The position numbers and the translations under genes are program-made. Shown piece by piece: positions 37,147-49,795 of a stretch of 64,000 bases of DNA. Origin of the DNA: Arthrobacter sp. PM3. Lineage in GTDB: Bacteria; Actinomycetota; Actinomycetes; Actinomycetales; Micrococcaceae. Below the pieces are notes generated by a model that saw nothing but the letters and a program-made list of their open reading frames with translations, searched no databases and was not told the DNA's origin. The stretch's first letter is position 1, and each line of letters begins with the position of its first letter. The DNA is taken from the NCBI RefSeq assembly GCF_003352915.1, contig NZ_CP022314.1, positions 4,132,057 to 4,196,056 of the forward strand, given 5' to 3'.

Positions 37147-37203
37147 TCAGTGGCGGCCGGGGTTGCCGCGCTTGATCCGCTCAACCTTCCAAACAGCCGC
37201 CGC

Positions 37204-37872
37204 CTAGCTGTGCCTGGCCAGTTCGGCGAGTTGCCCGGAGGCGTTCTCCGGCTCACCCACGTCCGCCGGAAGGGCAAGGGTCACCCGAAGGACCGACAAG
37301 CCGTCCACCGCTTCGAGGACGTACTCCGTGGTGCCGCTGAGCCGGTTCACCGAATACCAGGCGGCAGTCCCCACGCCAGGCACGGACACGGGCGCCATCA
37401 TCAGCCGGGGCAACCCGAGCTTGTCCAGTGCCGCCTGGTCCGGGACGGTGGTCCGGGCGATGATCAGGGCGTTGCCCGTATCCGGAGCCTGCCCGGCACC
37501 GACCGGGGCCAGCGCGAACGTGCAGACACGCTCTGCCACGCCATCCTTGGTGGAGGCCTGGACGTCGGCTTCCTGCACGCCCTCGGCCACGGGTCCCAGC
37601 AGCTGCTGGATCTCCTGCAGCGCCGGGCGGGCACAGTCCTCACGCGGCGCCGGCAGCACGGTGCGCCCGTCGTGGGTCAAGGGATCGCTCCCGGGGGCGA
37701 CGCCGGACGTCGCGGTCGGGGTGGGGGCGGGGGCTTCCGCGGTGGGAGCCGCAGTGGCGGCCGCCGATGGTGACGGGCCGGGCGCCGGGGCTGCCGTGCA
37801 GGCGCCCAGTGACAGGCCGGCCGCGAGGGCCAGGAGGCCGGTGAGGCCGAGCCGGCTAGTTGAAGATGTCAT
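37204..37872 (-). CDS. Lipoprotein of unknown function
   Basis: 222 residues. N-terminal signal with lipobox LSLGAC (Cys25), then a Pro/Ala/Thr-rich linker of about 40 residues and a globular domain of about 150 residues (CARPALQEIQQLLGPVAEGV, ERVCTFALAPVGAG). I do not recognise the domain. Two Cys (near 81 and 116) might form a disulfide outside. The start overlaps the end of the L,D-transpeptidase gene by 17 bases, so the two are likely expressed together and may both act at the wall. Confidence 0.75.
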   Translation of the reverse strand: MTSSTSRLGLTGLLALAAGLSLGACTAAPAPGPSPSAAATAAPTAEAPAPTPTATSGVAPGSDPLTHDGRTVLPAPREDCARPALQEIQQLLGPVAEGVQEADVQASTKDGVAERVCTFALAPVGAGQAPDTGNALIIARTTVPDQAALDKLGLPRLMMAPVSVPGVGTAAWYSVNRLSGTTEYVLEAVDGLSVLRVTLALPADVGEPENASGQLAELARHS

Positions 37873-39694
37873 ACGCCACTCCCATCACGAACCGGTCGCC
37901 GGAGTGCGCTGTTCTCAGGTACTGCAGGAGATCCCCGTCGTTGAGCGAGATGCAACCCCATGTTGGCAGGTTGTTGCCGTGCAGGAAAATCGCGAATCCG
38001 GCGTTCATTGTGATGGGCGCATCCGGGGGCCGGTTGTAGTTGATGACGACCCCCTGCCGGTAGTCATGGGACGGCCGGGTGGCGAAATACCACATGTTCT
38101 CATCCGGGAACACGTCCGCGCTCGATTCGAAGTACTTATTGTAGTTGGCGTTGAGCCGGCCGCCCCAGCGCGAATAGGGGTTGAGGGTGCGGTACGGCAA
38201 GGCCGTGCCGGGGTTGCCCAGGCCAAAGGCCTGGGTGACCGTGAAGGATCCTGTCGGAGAGAAGGCCTGCCACGTGGGTCCGGTCGCGACTCCGGGCGCC
38301 GCGAAGCCGGACTCACCGGCATGCCCCAGGGCGCCCCACTCCTTGGCGTAGCTGCCATCCGTCCGGCGGACGCAGGTGATGAAGGTGACGCCGGTGTCCC
38401 TGTATTCGTCGGCGATCGCGAAAGACACGCGCGGGGCGCCGGCGGTGCGGTACTTCACGGCCCCCGAGTTGAGGGCCGGGCAGTACGCGGCCGAGGTCAG
38501 CCGGTAGCGGACGCCGGTTCCCGGGAACCACTGAAGCCGGCCGTACTGGAAGGACTGGCTGCAGTACCCGCTGCGGTCGCACGCCTCCGCCGTGACGGGA
38601 TACCCGAGCGCACCGTCCTGGGCCTTGCGGGCCGCGTAGAACTGTCCGAGGCCGCCCCACACGGCCTGTGTCCCGGCGCCGGCGGCGTAGTAGATCCGGC
38701 CGCGCTGGAAGGCTTGGGAGCAGCCCCCGCCCCGCAGCCCGCATTTCTCCGCGCCGGTCGGGTAGCCGAGGTACCCGCCGCTGCCGCCCAGTGCCACGTA
38801 GCGGGCGTTGATGGCACCCCAGACCGGGAAGGTACCCGCGCCGGGGGCGAAGTACACGACGCCGCGCTGGAACTTCTGCGTGCAGGCCCCGCCGGGCAGC
38901 CCGCACTTTTCGGCTCCCAGCGGATAACCCAGATACCCCTTCAGACCGCCCTGGGCGTCGTAGGCGGCGCGGATGGCGCCCCGGACCGGATACGTTCCGG
39001 TGCCGATCACGTTGTAGAGGACGCCGCCCTGGAACGCCTGCCGGCACACCCGGGGCTCGCCTCCGCAGCTGGCATCCGCCACCGGGTAGGCAAGATAGCT
39101 TCGGACGCCGCCGGCGTTGCGCCACGCATTCAGCACGCCGCCGGAGAGCAGGTGGGCACCTGTGGCGTCGCTCCAGACGATGGATCCGTTCTTGAAGGCC
39201 TGCAGGCAGCCGCCGTCGGGCAGTCCGCACTGCTGCGCGGCAGTCGCAGGTCCCGCGGCGCCGTCGGCACCGCCAAGCCGCTCATATTCGATGCCGATCG
39301 CCCCGGGCACGCGGATGGCCGCCTCCGCAGCGGCCGGCGCGGGCGCCGCCTTGGCGGACGCCCCTGCGGACTGGGCGGCAGCCGGGGACGCACCGGCGGA
39401 CGGCGGGGTTGGTGACGGCGTCGGGGCCGGCGTCGGGGCCGGCGTCGGGGCCGGCGTCGCCGTCCGTGCGGGTGAGGCCGTTGGTTTTGGCGTGGATGTC
39501 CCTGCGGCAGTGCGCGACGGCGCGACGGCCGGTGTCGGCGTCGGCGTCGGTGACGCTATGGCCGGGGATGTCGTCGGGGCACCGGGCGGGGGCGCGGCTG
39601 TCTGCGCAAATGCTGTCTGGCCGAGGCCTGCCAGCACGGTGATGCTCACTGCCGCGATGGCCACGGCCCTGGTCACGATCCGCGCAGCTGTCAT
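37856..39694 (-). CDS. LGFP-repeat protein with C-terminal L,D-transpeptidase domain
   Basis: 612 residues. Signal peptide to about residue 30, Pro/Ala/Thr/Ser linker (TPAPTPAPTP) to about 130, then five LGFP-type repeats of ~50 residues (YLGYPLGAEKCGLPGGACTQ, with KFQRGVVYFAPGAGTFPVWG). These repeats bind the wall in corynebacterial proteins. The C-terminal part has HGNNLPTWGCISLNDGDLL, the H-x7–8-GC motif of the YkuD catalytic site (Cys near 580), so it may make 3-3 cross-links or anchor proteins in peptidoglycan. This binding-plus-catalysis layout is well suited to a mycolate-less actinobacterial wall. The stop overlaps the lipoprotein start. Confidence 0.87.
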   Translation of the reverse strand: MTAARIVTRAVAIAAVSITVLAGLGQTAFAQTAAPPPGAPTTSPAIASPTPTPTPAVAPSRTAAGTSTPKPTASPARTATPAPTPAPTPAPTPSPTPPSAGASPAAAQSAGASAKAAPAPAAAEAAIRVPGAIGIEYERLGGADGAAGPATAAQQCGLPDGGCLQAFKNGSIVWSDATGAHLLSGGVLNAWRNAGGVRSYLAYPVADASCGGEPRVCRQAFQGGVLYNVIGTGTYPVRGAIRAAYDAQGGLKGYLGYPLGAEKCGLPGGACTQKFQRGVVYFAPGAGTFPVWGAINARYVALGGSGGYLGYPTGAEKCGLRGGGCSQAFQRGRIYYAAGAGTQAVWGGLGQFYAARKAQDGALGYPVTAEACDRSGYCSQSFQYGRLQWFPGTGVRYRLTSAAYCPALNSGAVKYRTAGAPRVSFAIADEYRDTGVTFITCVRRTDGSYAKEWGALGHAGESGFAAPGVATGPTWQAFSPTGSFTVTQAFGLGNPGTALPYRTLNPYSRWGGRLNANYNKYFESSADVFPDENMWYFATRPSHDYRQGVVINYNRPPDAPITMNAGFAIFLHGNNLPTWGCISLNDGDLLQYLRTAHSGDRFVMGVAYDIFN

Positions 39695-39712
39695 TTTTGC
39701 CCCCCGGCATCC

Positions 39713-39742
39713 CCCGGTACGGGGCTGAGCCCCCGTACCGGG
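39713..39742 (-). terminator. Hairpin between the glf–wzt operon end and the L,D-transpeptidase gene
   Basis: Arms cccggtacgggg (39713–39724) and ccccgtaccggg (39731–39742), perfect over 12 bp, loop ctgagc. It lies 98 bases past the wzt-like stop and upstream of the L,D-transpeptidase start, so it probably ends the minus-strand glf operon. No T-tract. Confidence 0.6.
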
Positions 39743-39839
39743 CCCATCCTAGCGGACGGCGCGCCGGGAACCTCCCGGGCACGCCGCCGCCGGGCGCCGA
39801 CGACGCTACAGGGCTGGCGTCTACCGGGCGCGGGACCGG

Positions 39840-40592
39840 CTACAGGGCGAGCGAGCGGCGCCGGAGTTCGCCGACGACGTCGTGGACTTCCCCGTCCATG
39901 ACAATCTCGCCGTGTTCGAGCAGGACCCCGCGTTCACAGACGGTTGAGACAAGGTCCAGGTCATGGCTCACGACAAACAGGGTTTTGCCCATTTCCGAAA
40001 GTTCCTTGATCTTCGCGATGCACTTGCGCTGGAACGGCTCGTCGCCCACCGCGAGGATCTCGTCAATCAGGAAGACTTCCGGGTCGGTGTGCACGGCGAT
40101 GGAGAATGCCAGCCGCAGGTACATGCCGGAGGAGTAGAACTTCACCTCGGTGTCGATGAATTCACCGATTTCGGAGAACTCCACGATTGAGTCGAACTTC
40201 TCGTCGATCTGCTTTTCGGTCATGCCGAGGATGGCGCCGTTGAGGTAGACGTTGTCGCGGCCGCTGAGGTCATGGTGGAAGCCGGCGCCGACCTCGATGA
40301 GCCCGGCGACGCGCCCGCGGGTGCGCACGGTTCCGGCGTCGGGCTGCAGCACTCCTGAGATGAGCTTCAGGAGCGTTGACTTGCCCGATCCGTTCAGTCC
40401 CATGAGCGCCACCGTCTCGCCCTGCTTGACTTCGAGGGAGACATCTTTGAGGGCCAGGAATTTCTTCGACAGGTCCCCCTTGCGCCCCTTCACGAGCCAC
40501 ACGAGGGCTTCCTTCAGGGAACGGGTGTGGCGGAGCACGAACTGCTTGCGGATGTCGGTGCAGATGATGGCCACCTGGCCGTGCGGCGTCAT
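39840..40592 (-). CDS. Polysaccharide ABC exporter, ATP-binding protein (Wzt/TagH-like)
   Basis: 250 residues. Walker A GLNGSGKST, then RVAGLIEVGAGFHHDLSGRD and SSGMYLRLAFSIAVHTDPEVFLIDEILAVGD, the signature and Walker B of the Wzt/RfbE group (signature loop SSGM instead of LSGG). No C-terminal sugar-binding extension, so substrate choice may depend on other factors. It starts 1 base after the permease stop and ends the glf operon. Confidence 0.93.
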   Translation of the reverse strand: MTPHGQVAIICTDIRKQFVLRHTRSLKEALVWLVKGRKGDLSKKFLALKDVSLEVKQGETVALMGLNGSGKSTLLKLISGVLQPDAGTVRTRGRVAGLIEVGAGFHHDLSGRDNVYLNGAILGMTEKQIDEKFDSIVEFSEIGEFIDTEVKFYSSGMYLRLAFSIAVHTDPEVFLIDEILAVGDEPFQRKCIAKIKELSEMGKTLFVVSHDLDLVSTVCERGVLLEHGEIVMDGEVHDVVGELRRRSLAL

Positions 40593-40593
40593 G

Positions 40594-41463
40594 TCAGAGC
40601 TCCTGTGCGAAGTGGACGGCGAGCCGGCGGAACGTCAGCTGCCCGAGGAACAGCACGGCCGTCGTGATCAGCAGGGCGACGGGCAGCCACAGTGTCAGCA
40701 GCCCCGGGGGCGTGGCGTCGCTGACCAGCTGGTCCGGTTTGAGCGTCGGTTCCCAGAAGGACCAGTGGAAGACCTCGACGGCGACCGTCATCGGGTTCAA
40801 CTGGTAGATCCAGAACCAGTCGCCCAAAACCTTTTCGACCATCGTCCAGAGGTAGAGGACCGGGGAGGCCCAGGTGACGACCATGACGATCATGTCGACG
40901 ATGTTCTCGGAGTCCCGGAAATACACGTTCATGGCGCCGAACAGCAGGCCGAGGCCCGTGCCGAGGACGGCGACCATGAGGAAGACCAGGACCACCGCAG
41001 CCAGTTGCAGGAGCGTCGGCGCCCATCCGACCAGCAGACAGGCGCCGATCAGCACCACCAGCTGGGGCAGGAAGTGGGCCGCCGACACCCACACCGTGGC
41101 CACGGGGAAGAGTTCCCGCGGCAGGTAGATCTTCCGGATCAGGTCCCGGTTGTCCACGATCGAACGCGTGGCATTGGACAGCGCTTCCGTGAAGAAGTTC
41201 ACCAGGACAATGCCGGAGAACAGGTAGATGGCGTAGTTCGGTGTTCCATGCTGGAGGTTCAGGAAGATGCCCAGCGCCACGAAGTAGATCAGGAACTGCA
41301 CGAGCGGCTTCACGTAGGACCACAGCAGGCCCAGCACCGAGCCGCGGTAGCGCACCTTGATCTCCTTGCGCACCAGCAGCTTCAGGAGGAACCGGTCCCG
41401 GTAGACGTCCAGGAGACCGTGTCCGGAGCCGGGCTTGATCAGTTGGTCGGTTTGACCAGCCAT
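40594..41463 (-). CDS. Polysaccharide ABC exporter, permease (Wzm/TagG-like)
   Basis: 289 residues, six helices. FLLKLLVRKEIKVRYRGSVL, the amphipathic gate helix, and LGLLWSYVKPLVQFLIYFVA open the ABC-2 domain. It moves a completed lipid-linked glycan outwards with the ATPase encoded next. In galactan-making actinobacteria this pair (Wzm/Wzt, Rv3781/Rv3783 type) exports the galactan, and here it lies directly after the GlfT2-like gene. Confidence 0.93.
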   Translation of the reverse strand: MAGQTDQLIKPGSGHGLLDVYRDRFLLKLLVRKEIKVRYRGSVLGLLWSYVKPLVQFLIYFVALGIFLNLQHGTPNYAIYLFSGIVLVNFFTEALSNATRSIVDNRDLIRKIYLPRELFPVATVWVSAAHFLPQLVVLIGACLLVGWAPTLLQLAAVVLVFLMVAVLGTGLGLLFGAMNVYFRDSENIVDMIVMVVTWASPVLYLWTMVEKVLGDWFWIYQLNPMTVAVEVFHWSFWEPTLKPDQLVSDATPPGLLTLWLPVALLITTAVLFLGQLTFRRLAVHFAQEL

Positions 41464-44777
<3,314 letters not shown>

Positions 44778-44786
44778 TTATCCACA
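44778..44786 (+). promoter_or_regulatory. TTATCCACA motif upstream of the FHA–FtsK gene
   Basis: Perfect TTATCCACA in the direction of the FHA–FtsK gene, 96 bases before its ATG and 139 bases from the glf start on the other side. The 12 bases at 44776–44787 are identical to the tadA site. A possible −10 element, TACCGT, lies at 44826–44831, as far downstream of the motif as TAGGTT is at tadA. Confidence 0.55.
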
Positions 44787-44881
44787 TGGCCCAATCTTTC
44801 GGCCCCTTCCAGGCCGGCGCGTCCCTACCGTGGAATACGGACCGCCGCGCGGGAAAGGACGCCGGCAGAAAGGAGGCTCGG

Positions 44882-47800
44882 ATGATCTTCCACTGCACCC
44901 TCGCACCCTGCCCGCCCGGGCACGGTCCGGCCGGGCAGGCCTCCCCCGGGCCGGACGGCCGGCTCATTGAGCTGGCCGCCGAGGTGCCCGAGCCGTGCCC
45001 GGGCGCGGAGCTGGAAGCCGCCATTGCCCGGCGTTACGGTACCGGTCAACTGTTTGTCCGGGGTGCGCCCGTCGCGGCCATGATAGTGGGCACGGCTCCC
45101 CTGGTCCCGGGTTCCGTGCTGGTTGAGGGGCCGGCTTCCCGGTGCTCGTCGCGGGCCGGTCGGACTGGGCCTGCCGCGTTGCTGCTGGTCGTGCACAGCG
45201 GCCCCGGGGCGGGCACGGTTGTCGCGCTCGGCCGGGGCCGGTTCCGGATCGGCCGCAGCGGCACGGAGATCGCGATCCCGGACGCGGCCCTCTCCCGGGA
45301 ACATGCGCGCCTGGACGTGTCCGACGCAGACGTCACGATCGTGGACCTCGGCAGCGCCAACGGCACCTGCGTCGACGGCCGGAAAGTGCGGTCAGCACCG
45401 GTGACCACGGCGTCCTCGATCCGCTGCGGCGACTCCACCATGGCGCTCCGGCTGACGCCCCCGTTCGCGACGGATACTGCCCCGGACTGCCTGTCGCTGG
45501 CAGGGGGCAGCGTGGCCGAGCCGCTGGTCGTCCGCGGCACCGCAGCCGCAGGGAACAGGGCCGCCATCGCCCTCGCCGCGGCGCTGCCCTTGGTGGCCGG
45601 AATCGGCCTGGCGGTCCTGACCGGGACGTGGATGTTCCTGGCATTCACCGCAGTGTCCGCCGTCTCTGTCCTCGTTCCGGTGCTGTCGGGCCGCCGCCAG
45701 CGCCGGGAACTCAAGACGGCCGTGGCGGCGGCCGCCGTGCAGGACAGGGAACGACGCCGGCAGGCCGCCCCTTCCGTAGCGGACCTTGTCCTCGACGCCG
45801 TTGCCGCAGCGCCGGAGCCGGCTCGTGCAGCTGAGCGTGCATCTGCGCCACCACTCGTTGGACAGGCACCGGATGTCTGGCTGCGGCTGGGGCTGGCCGA
45901 CCAGCGGGCGAATGTCCGTCTGGAACCGCCTGTGTCCGGCTTCCGGCCGCCGCCGCTGGGCGCGGTCCCCCTGACGCTGGACCCGGCCCCGGCCGTGGCC
46001 TCCGTCCACGGTCCGGGGCCGGCCGTGGCCGGGCTCGTGCGGTCACTTATCCTGCAGCTGGCCGGCTATCCCCGCGCCGGGGACACGTGCCTGATCATCC
46101 ACGGCCCGGCCGGCACGCTGCCCCTGCCGGCGCGTTTCCTGCCCGGAGTCCGGCTATCGGCCGACGAGGCCGCAACGACGGCCCTCCTGGCTGCCGGACC
46201 CGCCGGCGGATACGGCCGGGGTGTCCTGATTCTCCGGGACACTCCGGACCGGGCAGGGGCTGCGGCCGGCGCGGATGGCGGCGCCGGGGCAACCATCCGG
46301 TCAGTGGCCACGGCCCACGGGTGGAGGGTGATTGATTGTTCGCCAGGGCAGTTTCCCGGGAAATCACCGGGGATCGTCCTGGGCCGGCGCAGTACCCTCA
46401 CGACGTCAGCCGGCCCGCCCATTGAGTTCGTACCGGATCTGGTCCCACCGGAGGTGTTCGACCGCTTTTGCCGCGGCTTCAAGGCCGCAGGGCGCACCCG
46501 GCCTGTTGCGCTGCCGCCCGTCCCGCAGGGGTGCACCCTGGCCGAGGTCCTCCCCCTCGCGGCCGCGGACATTGCCAGCCGCTGGTCGCGGGCCAGCGCC
46601 GCGGCCGCCCTGACGGTGCCGGTCGGGGCCGGGAGCGCAGGTGCCGTGCAGATCGACCTGCGGGCCGACGGCCCGCACTTCCTGATCGCCGGAACTACCG
46701 GGGCCGGGAAATCGGAGTTTCTGCGGACGTTTGCCGCGGCCATCGCGGCCAGCCACCCGCCGGAGCGCGTTAATCTGCTCTTCATCGACTTCAAAGGCGG
46801 CTCGGGCCTCGGTCCGTTGACCGGGCTGCCGCACTGCGTCGGTATGCTGACCGACCTGGGCGCTGCCGACGTCGGTCGCACCCTCGTCTCCCTGCGGGCC
46901 GAGGTGCGCCGCAGGGAGGAACTGCTGGCCCGGGCGGGTGCCCCGGATCTCGCAACGTATGAATCGTCATCGGCCAACGGCCCGGCCGTCCCCTATCTGG
47001 TGATCGTCGTCGACGAATTCAGGATCCTGGTCGACGACGCTCCCGGCGCCCTCACCGAGCTCATGCGGATCGCCGCCATCGGCCGGGCGCTCGGAATCCA
47101 CCTCGTCATGGCCACCCAGCGTCCGCAGGGTGCCCTTAATGCCGATATCAGGGCCAATGTCACGACCTCGGTCGCCCTCCGGGTCCAGTCCGCTTCCGAG
47201 TCCTTCGACGTCATGGGCTCCGGCCTGGCGGCCGCCATCCCCATCACACGTCCCGGCCGGGCGTTCCTGATCCGCGGCGCCCAAGCCCCGGAGGAGTTCC
47301 AAACGGCCACGCTGGCACCGCGGAGCGGTGGTCCGTCCGGCGGCGGAGTCACGATCCGCACGGCGGCGGAAGACCTCGCCCGGCCACAGCCGGAGGCCGG
47401 TGTTCGGTCCAACGGCTCGACCGGCGTCGCGTCCGGTCACGGCGTTCCTTCCGGCTTCGGCGGCTCCCCCGGCAGCTCTGCGCCTTCTCCCGTGCCGGAG
47501 GCGGCACAGGACGCTTCGTTCCTGGTGGACACCGTCGTGCGGTTGTGGCGGGCCGGGGGCGCCCGTCAGCCCCGCCGGCCGGTAGCGGATCCTCTGCCGA
47601 AGCTGCTGCCGTACCCGGGTCCCGGGCCTGCGGACCGGGCCGGGGTCCGGCTGGGCCGCGTCGACCTGCCGGAGATCCAACGCGTCGCGGAGCTGATCTG
47701 GAAGCCGGCCGGGCACGGCCATCTTGGCCTCGTCGGCGCCGAGGCCGTCAGGACTGACGCTGTCCTGGCCCTCACGGTCGATCAGCTGATGGCCGCAGGT

Positions 47801-49036
47801 GCCGAGTCGCACCTTTATGTGCTCGATGCCGCCGGCGCCTTCAGGACCGCCGCGGCGTCGCCCCGGGTCGGTGCGGTTGCCGGCCTGCCTGAACTCCGCA
47901 GGGCCGTCAGGGTGCTGCAGCGCGTCGCGCAGGAAGTCACGGCCCGGCTCAGCGTCCCGGCCGCCCGGCCCCGGCCCCGGCTGGTCCTGGTGCTCAGCGG
48001 TTGGGGGGCCTGGGTTTCGGCGTTCCGTGCCGGGCCGCTGGCCTGGGCCGAAGACCTCGTTCAGGACATTGTGCGGGACGGGCCGGGAGCGGGTGTCACT
48101 GCCGTCGTTTCGGGCGGACGCGAGCTCGTCACGTCACGCTTTTTTGCCGCCCTGCCCAACCGGATCTTTTTTCCCGCCGGGTCCACTGAAGAGGGCCGCC
48201 TCGCGTGGCCCCGGCTTCCGGCGCTGGAGACGCTTCCCGGCCGGGTCGCGGTGTTCGGGTCCTTTGTGCCGGCGTCCAGGGCCACGGCGGCGACCGGGGT
48301 GACAGCGGCGACCGGTCACGCAGCCCAACTGTACGAACCGCGCGATGCCGGCGGCCGGCTCCCCTCCGGCGGCGCAGTCTCAGAGCTGCCGTTTCGGATC
48401 GACGCGCTGCCGGTGTCCGTGACCGCGGGTGAGGTCCTGGCCCGGCGCGCCGCTTCCGGACCGGGCAGCGGGATTCCCCCGCCGTCCGCGCTGCTGATCG
48501 GGGTGGGCGGCGACGACCTCCGGCCTCAGGCCATCCGGCTGCCGTCCGGAGGTGTCCTGGCGGTCCTGGGCGGCCCGGGCTCCGGGAAGACGACGTTCCT
48601 CGCCGCGCTCCCGGCAATGAACCCCGGCATCGCGTGGCTCGCCCCTCCGTCAGGGACCGATCCCGGCCGGTACTGGTCAGGGCTCCACGCCGGCGCTCTC
48701 GCGGGGACCTTTGACCGGTCGGCGATAGCCCTGGCGGACGATGCTGACCTGCTCTCGCCTGAAGCCAACAGCAGCCTTGCGGCCCTGAACAGCCTGGGCT
48801 GGCGGGTGATCGTGACGGCCGATTTCGGTCCGGCCTTTGGGCACCGGGTCACCCTCGCCGCCGCCGCACGCAGCCAGGGCCGGGCGGTCCTGATTCGTCC
48901 CCGCGGCTTCATGGATGCCGAGGCCTTCGGAGTCCGGTTCGAGCCGGAGCAGAACCCGCCGCCGGGACGCGCCGTCGCCATTTCCGATGGCCGTGCGACA
49001 CCCGTCCAGCTCGCCACACACCGGGCCGTCCCGTAG
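44882..49036 (+). CDS. FHA-domain FtsK/SpoIIIE ATPase (EssC/EccC-like)
   Basis: 1384 residues from the ATG at 44882, with AAAGGAGG upstream. N-terminal domain, then FHA (about residues 115–180: FRIGRSGTEIAIPDAALSRE, HARLDVSDADVTIVDLGSAN), two helices (~230–270), and three ATPase-type domains. The first is intact: GTTGAGKSEF near 605 and VIVVDEFRILV near 705. The second is degenerate (GLVGAEAVRTDAV). The third has GGPGSGKTTF near 1228 and IALADDADLL. This matches EssC/EccC ATPases of type VII secretion, which move WXG100 proteins and bind phosphothreonine through FHA. No WXG100, EccB, EccD, EccE or mycosin gene lies in the window. Secretion is inferred; partners may be elsewhere. Confidence 0.87.
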   Translation: MIFHCTLAPCPPGHGPAGQASPGPDGRLIELAAEVPEPCPGAELEAAIARRYGTGQLFVRGAPVAAMIVGTAPLVPGSVLVEGPASRCSSRAGRTGPAALLLVVHSGPGAGTVVALGRGRFRIGRSGTEIAIPDAALSREHARLDVSDADVTIVDLGSANGTCVDGRKVRSAPVTTASSIRCGDSTMALRLTPPFATDTAPDCLSLAGGSVAEPLVVRGTAAAGNRAAIALAAALPLVAGIGLAVLTGTWMFLAFTAVSAVSVLVPVLSGRRQRRELKTAVAAAAVQDRERRRQAAPSVADLVLDAVAAAPEPARAAERASAPPLVGQAPDVWLRLGLADQRANVRLEPPVSGFRPPPLGAVPLTLDPAPAVASVHGPGPAVAGLVRSLILQLAGYPRAGDTCLIIHGPAGTLPLPARFLPGVRLSADEAATTALLAAGPAGGYGRGVLILRDTPDRAGAAAGADGGAGATIRSVATAHGWRVIDCSPGQFPGKSPGIVLGRRSTLTTSAGPPIEFVPDLVPPEVFDRFCRGFKAAGRTRPVALPPVPQGCTLAEVLPLAAADIASRWSRASAAAALTVPVGAGSAGAVQIDLRADGPHFLIAGTTGAGKSEFLRTFAAAIAASHPPERVNLLFIDFKGGSGLGPLTGLPHCVGMLTDLGAADVGRTLVSLRAEVRRREELLARAGAPDLATYESSSANGPAVPYLVIVVDEFRILVDDAPGALTELMRIAAIGRALGIHLVMATQRPQGALNADIRANVTTSVALRVQSASESFDVMGSGLAAAIPITRPGRAFLIRGAQAPEEFQTATLAPRSGGPSGGGVTIRTAAEDLARPQPEAGVRSNGSTGVASGHGVPSGFGGSPGSSAPSPVPEAAQDASFLVDTVVRLWRAGGARQPRRPVADPLPKLLPYPGPGPADRAGVRLGRVDLPEIQRVAELIWKPAGHGHLGLVGAEAVRTDAVLALTVDQLMAAGAESHLYVLDAAGAFRTAAASPRVGAVAGLPELRRAVRVLQRVAQEVTARLSVPAARPRPRLVLVLSGWGAWVSAFRAGPLAWAEDLVQDIVRDGPGAGVTAVVSGGRELVTSRFFAALPNRIFFPAGSTEEGRLAWPRLPALETLPGRVAVFGSFVPASRATAATGVTAATGHAAQLYEPRDAGGRLPSGGAVSELPFRIDALPVSVTAGEVLARRAASGPGSGIPPPSALLIGVGGDDLRPQAIRLPSGGVLAVLGGPGSGKTTFLAALPAMNPGIAWLAPPSGTDPGRYWSGLHAGALAGTFDRSAIALADDADLLSPEANSSLAALNSLGWRVIVTADFGPAFGHRVTLAAAARSQGRAVLIRPRGFMDAEAFGVRFEPEQNPPPGRAVAISDGRATPVQLATHRAVP

Positions 49037-49106
49037 CCCGGGCCGTTGCGAGGGAAGGGACCAAACGGAGCGAGCAAGTGGGCCCGGGAAGGGGCCGTGG
49101 ATCAGG

Positions 49107-49628
49107 CTACAGAGCCGGCGGAGCGCCGGCCGCCCGGGAGGCGAACGCGATGACCCGCTTGTCGAACAGAAGCACGATGGCGATCGCGGCCGGGACCAGC
49201 ATGGCCAGGCCGGCCAGCGGATACCCGCCGGTCAGGGTCGGGAACCCGATGGTCAGCACAAAGAGCTGGGTCACCAGGGCACCGGCCCGCGGCCAGCGGA
49301 ACCCCCGCATGAGGAAGCGTGCCACAGCGAAAAGCCATACGGAAAACGCCAGGAGCAGGATCAGCGTGAATACGGCACCCCAGAAGGAGAGCACCGGTGC
49401 CCCGGTCACGAGCTGGGAACCGTACCATACACCCGCCAGAAGCAGGGCCGTGGCCTCAAGCGCCACAACGGCGGCGATCACGACGACGGCCCGCGGCCGC
49501 ACGGCTGCCGAGGCAGGGTTTTCTGCCTGCCTCACCGCATCGTCGCGGGAACTTTCCTGCGAGTTCCCCGGGCTGCTTTCCGGGGAGTTTTCGCGGGGAT
49601 CTTCGGGATTCACAGGGGGCCTTGACAC
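49107..49628 (-). CDS. Unknown membrane protein, four helices
   Basis: 173 residues. N-terminal 45 residues are disordered and rich in Pro, Glu, Ser and Asn (ENSPESSPGNSQESS). Helices near 47–66, 78–103, 115–130 and 137–155. I do not recognise a family; such short polytopic proteins commonly lie beside whiB1 in actinobacteria. Convergent with the FHA–FtsK gene and divergent from whiB1. Confidence 0.7.
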   Translation of the reverse strand: MSRPPVNPEDPRENSPESSPGNSQESSRDDAVRQAENPASAAVRPRAVVVIAAVVALEATALLLAGVWYGSQLVTGAPVLSFWGAVFTLILLLAFSVWLFAVARFLMRGFRWPRAGALVTQLFVLTIGFPTLTGGYPLAGLAMLVPAAIAIVLLFDKRVIAFASRAAGAPPAL

Positions 49629-49775
49629 ACTGGCACACTACCGGACATAGTCGTCTAGTTGTGAGGACGCCGCCACTGAATGTGATGCATCGCTCACGGC
49701 CCCGAGGCATTTTGACCTCTATTACCCCTTGTTTACACAGCGTTAACATGACACGCTTAATCCAGATGACCGAGG

Positions 49776-49795
49776 GGGCCCCAATGGGCCCTTTT
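49776..49795 (+). promoter_or_regulatory. Attenuator-like hairpin in the whiB1 leader
   Basis: GGGCCC, loop CAAT, GGGCCC, then TTTTCTT: a 6-bp GC stem followed by a T-tract, 72 bases before the whiB1 ATG. No plus-strand gene lies upstream to be terminated, as the neighbouring gene is divergent, so it could attenuate whiB1. Confidence 0.45.

Noticed and set aside
49680..49702. CRP-type site upstream of whiB1 (TGTGATGCATCGCTCACG)
   Set aside because: The half sites TGTGA and TCACG are 8 bases apart instead of 6, so it does not fit the CRP consensus.
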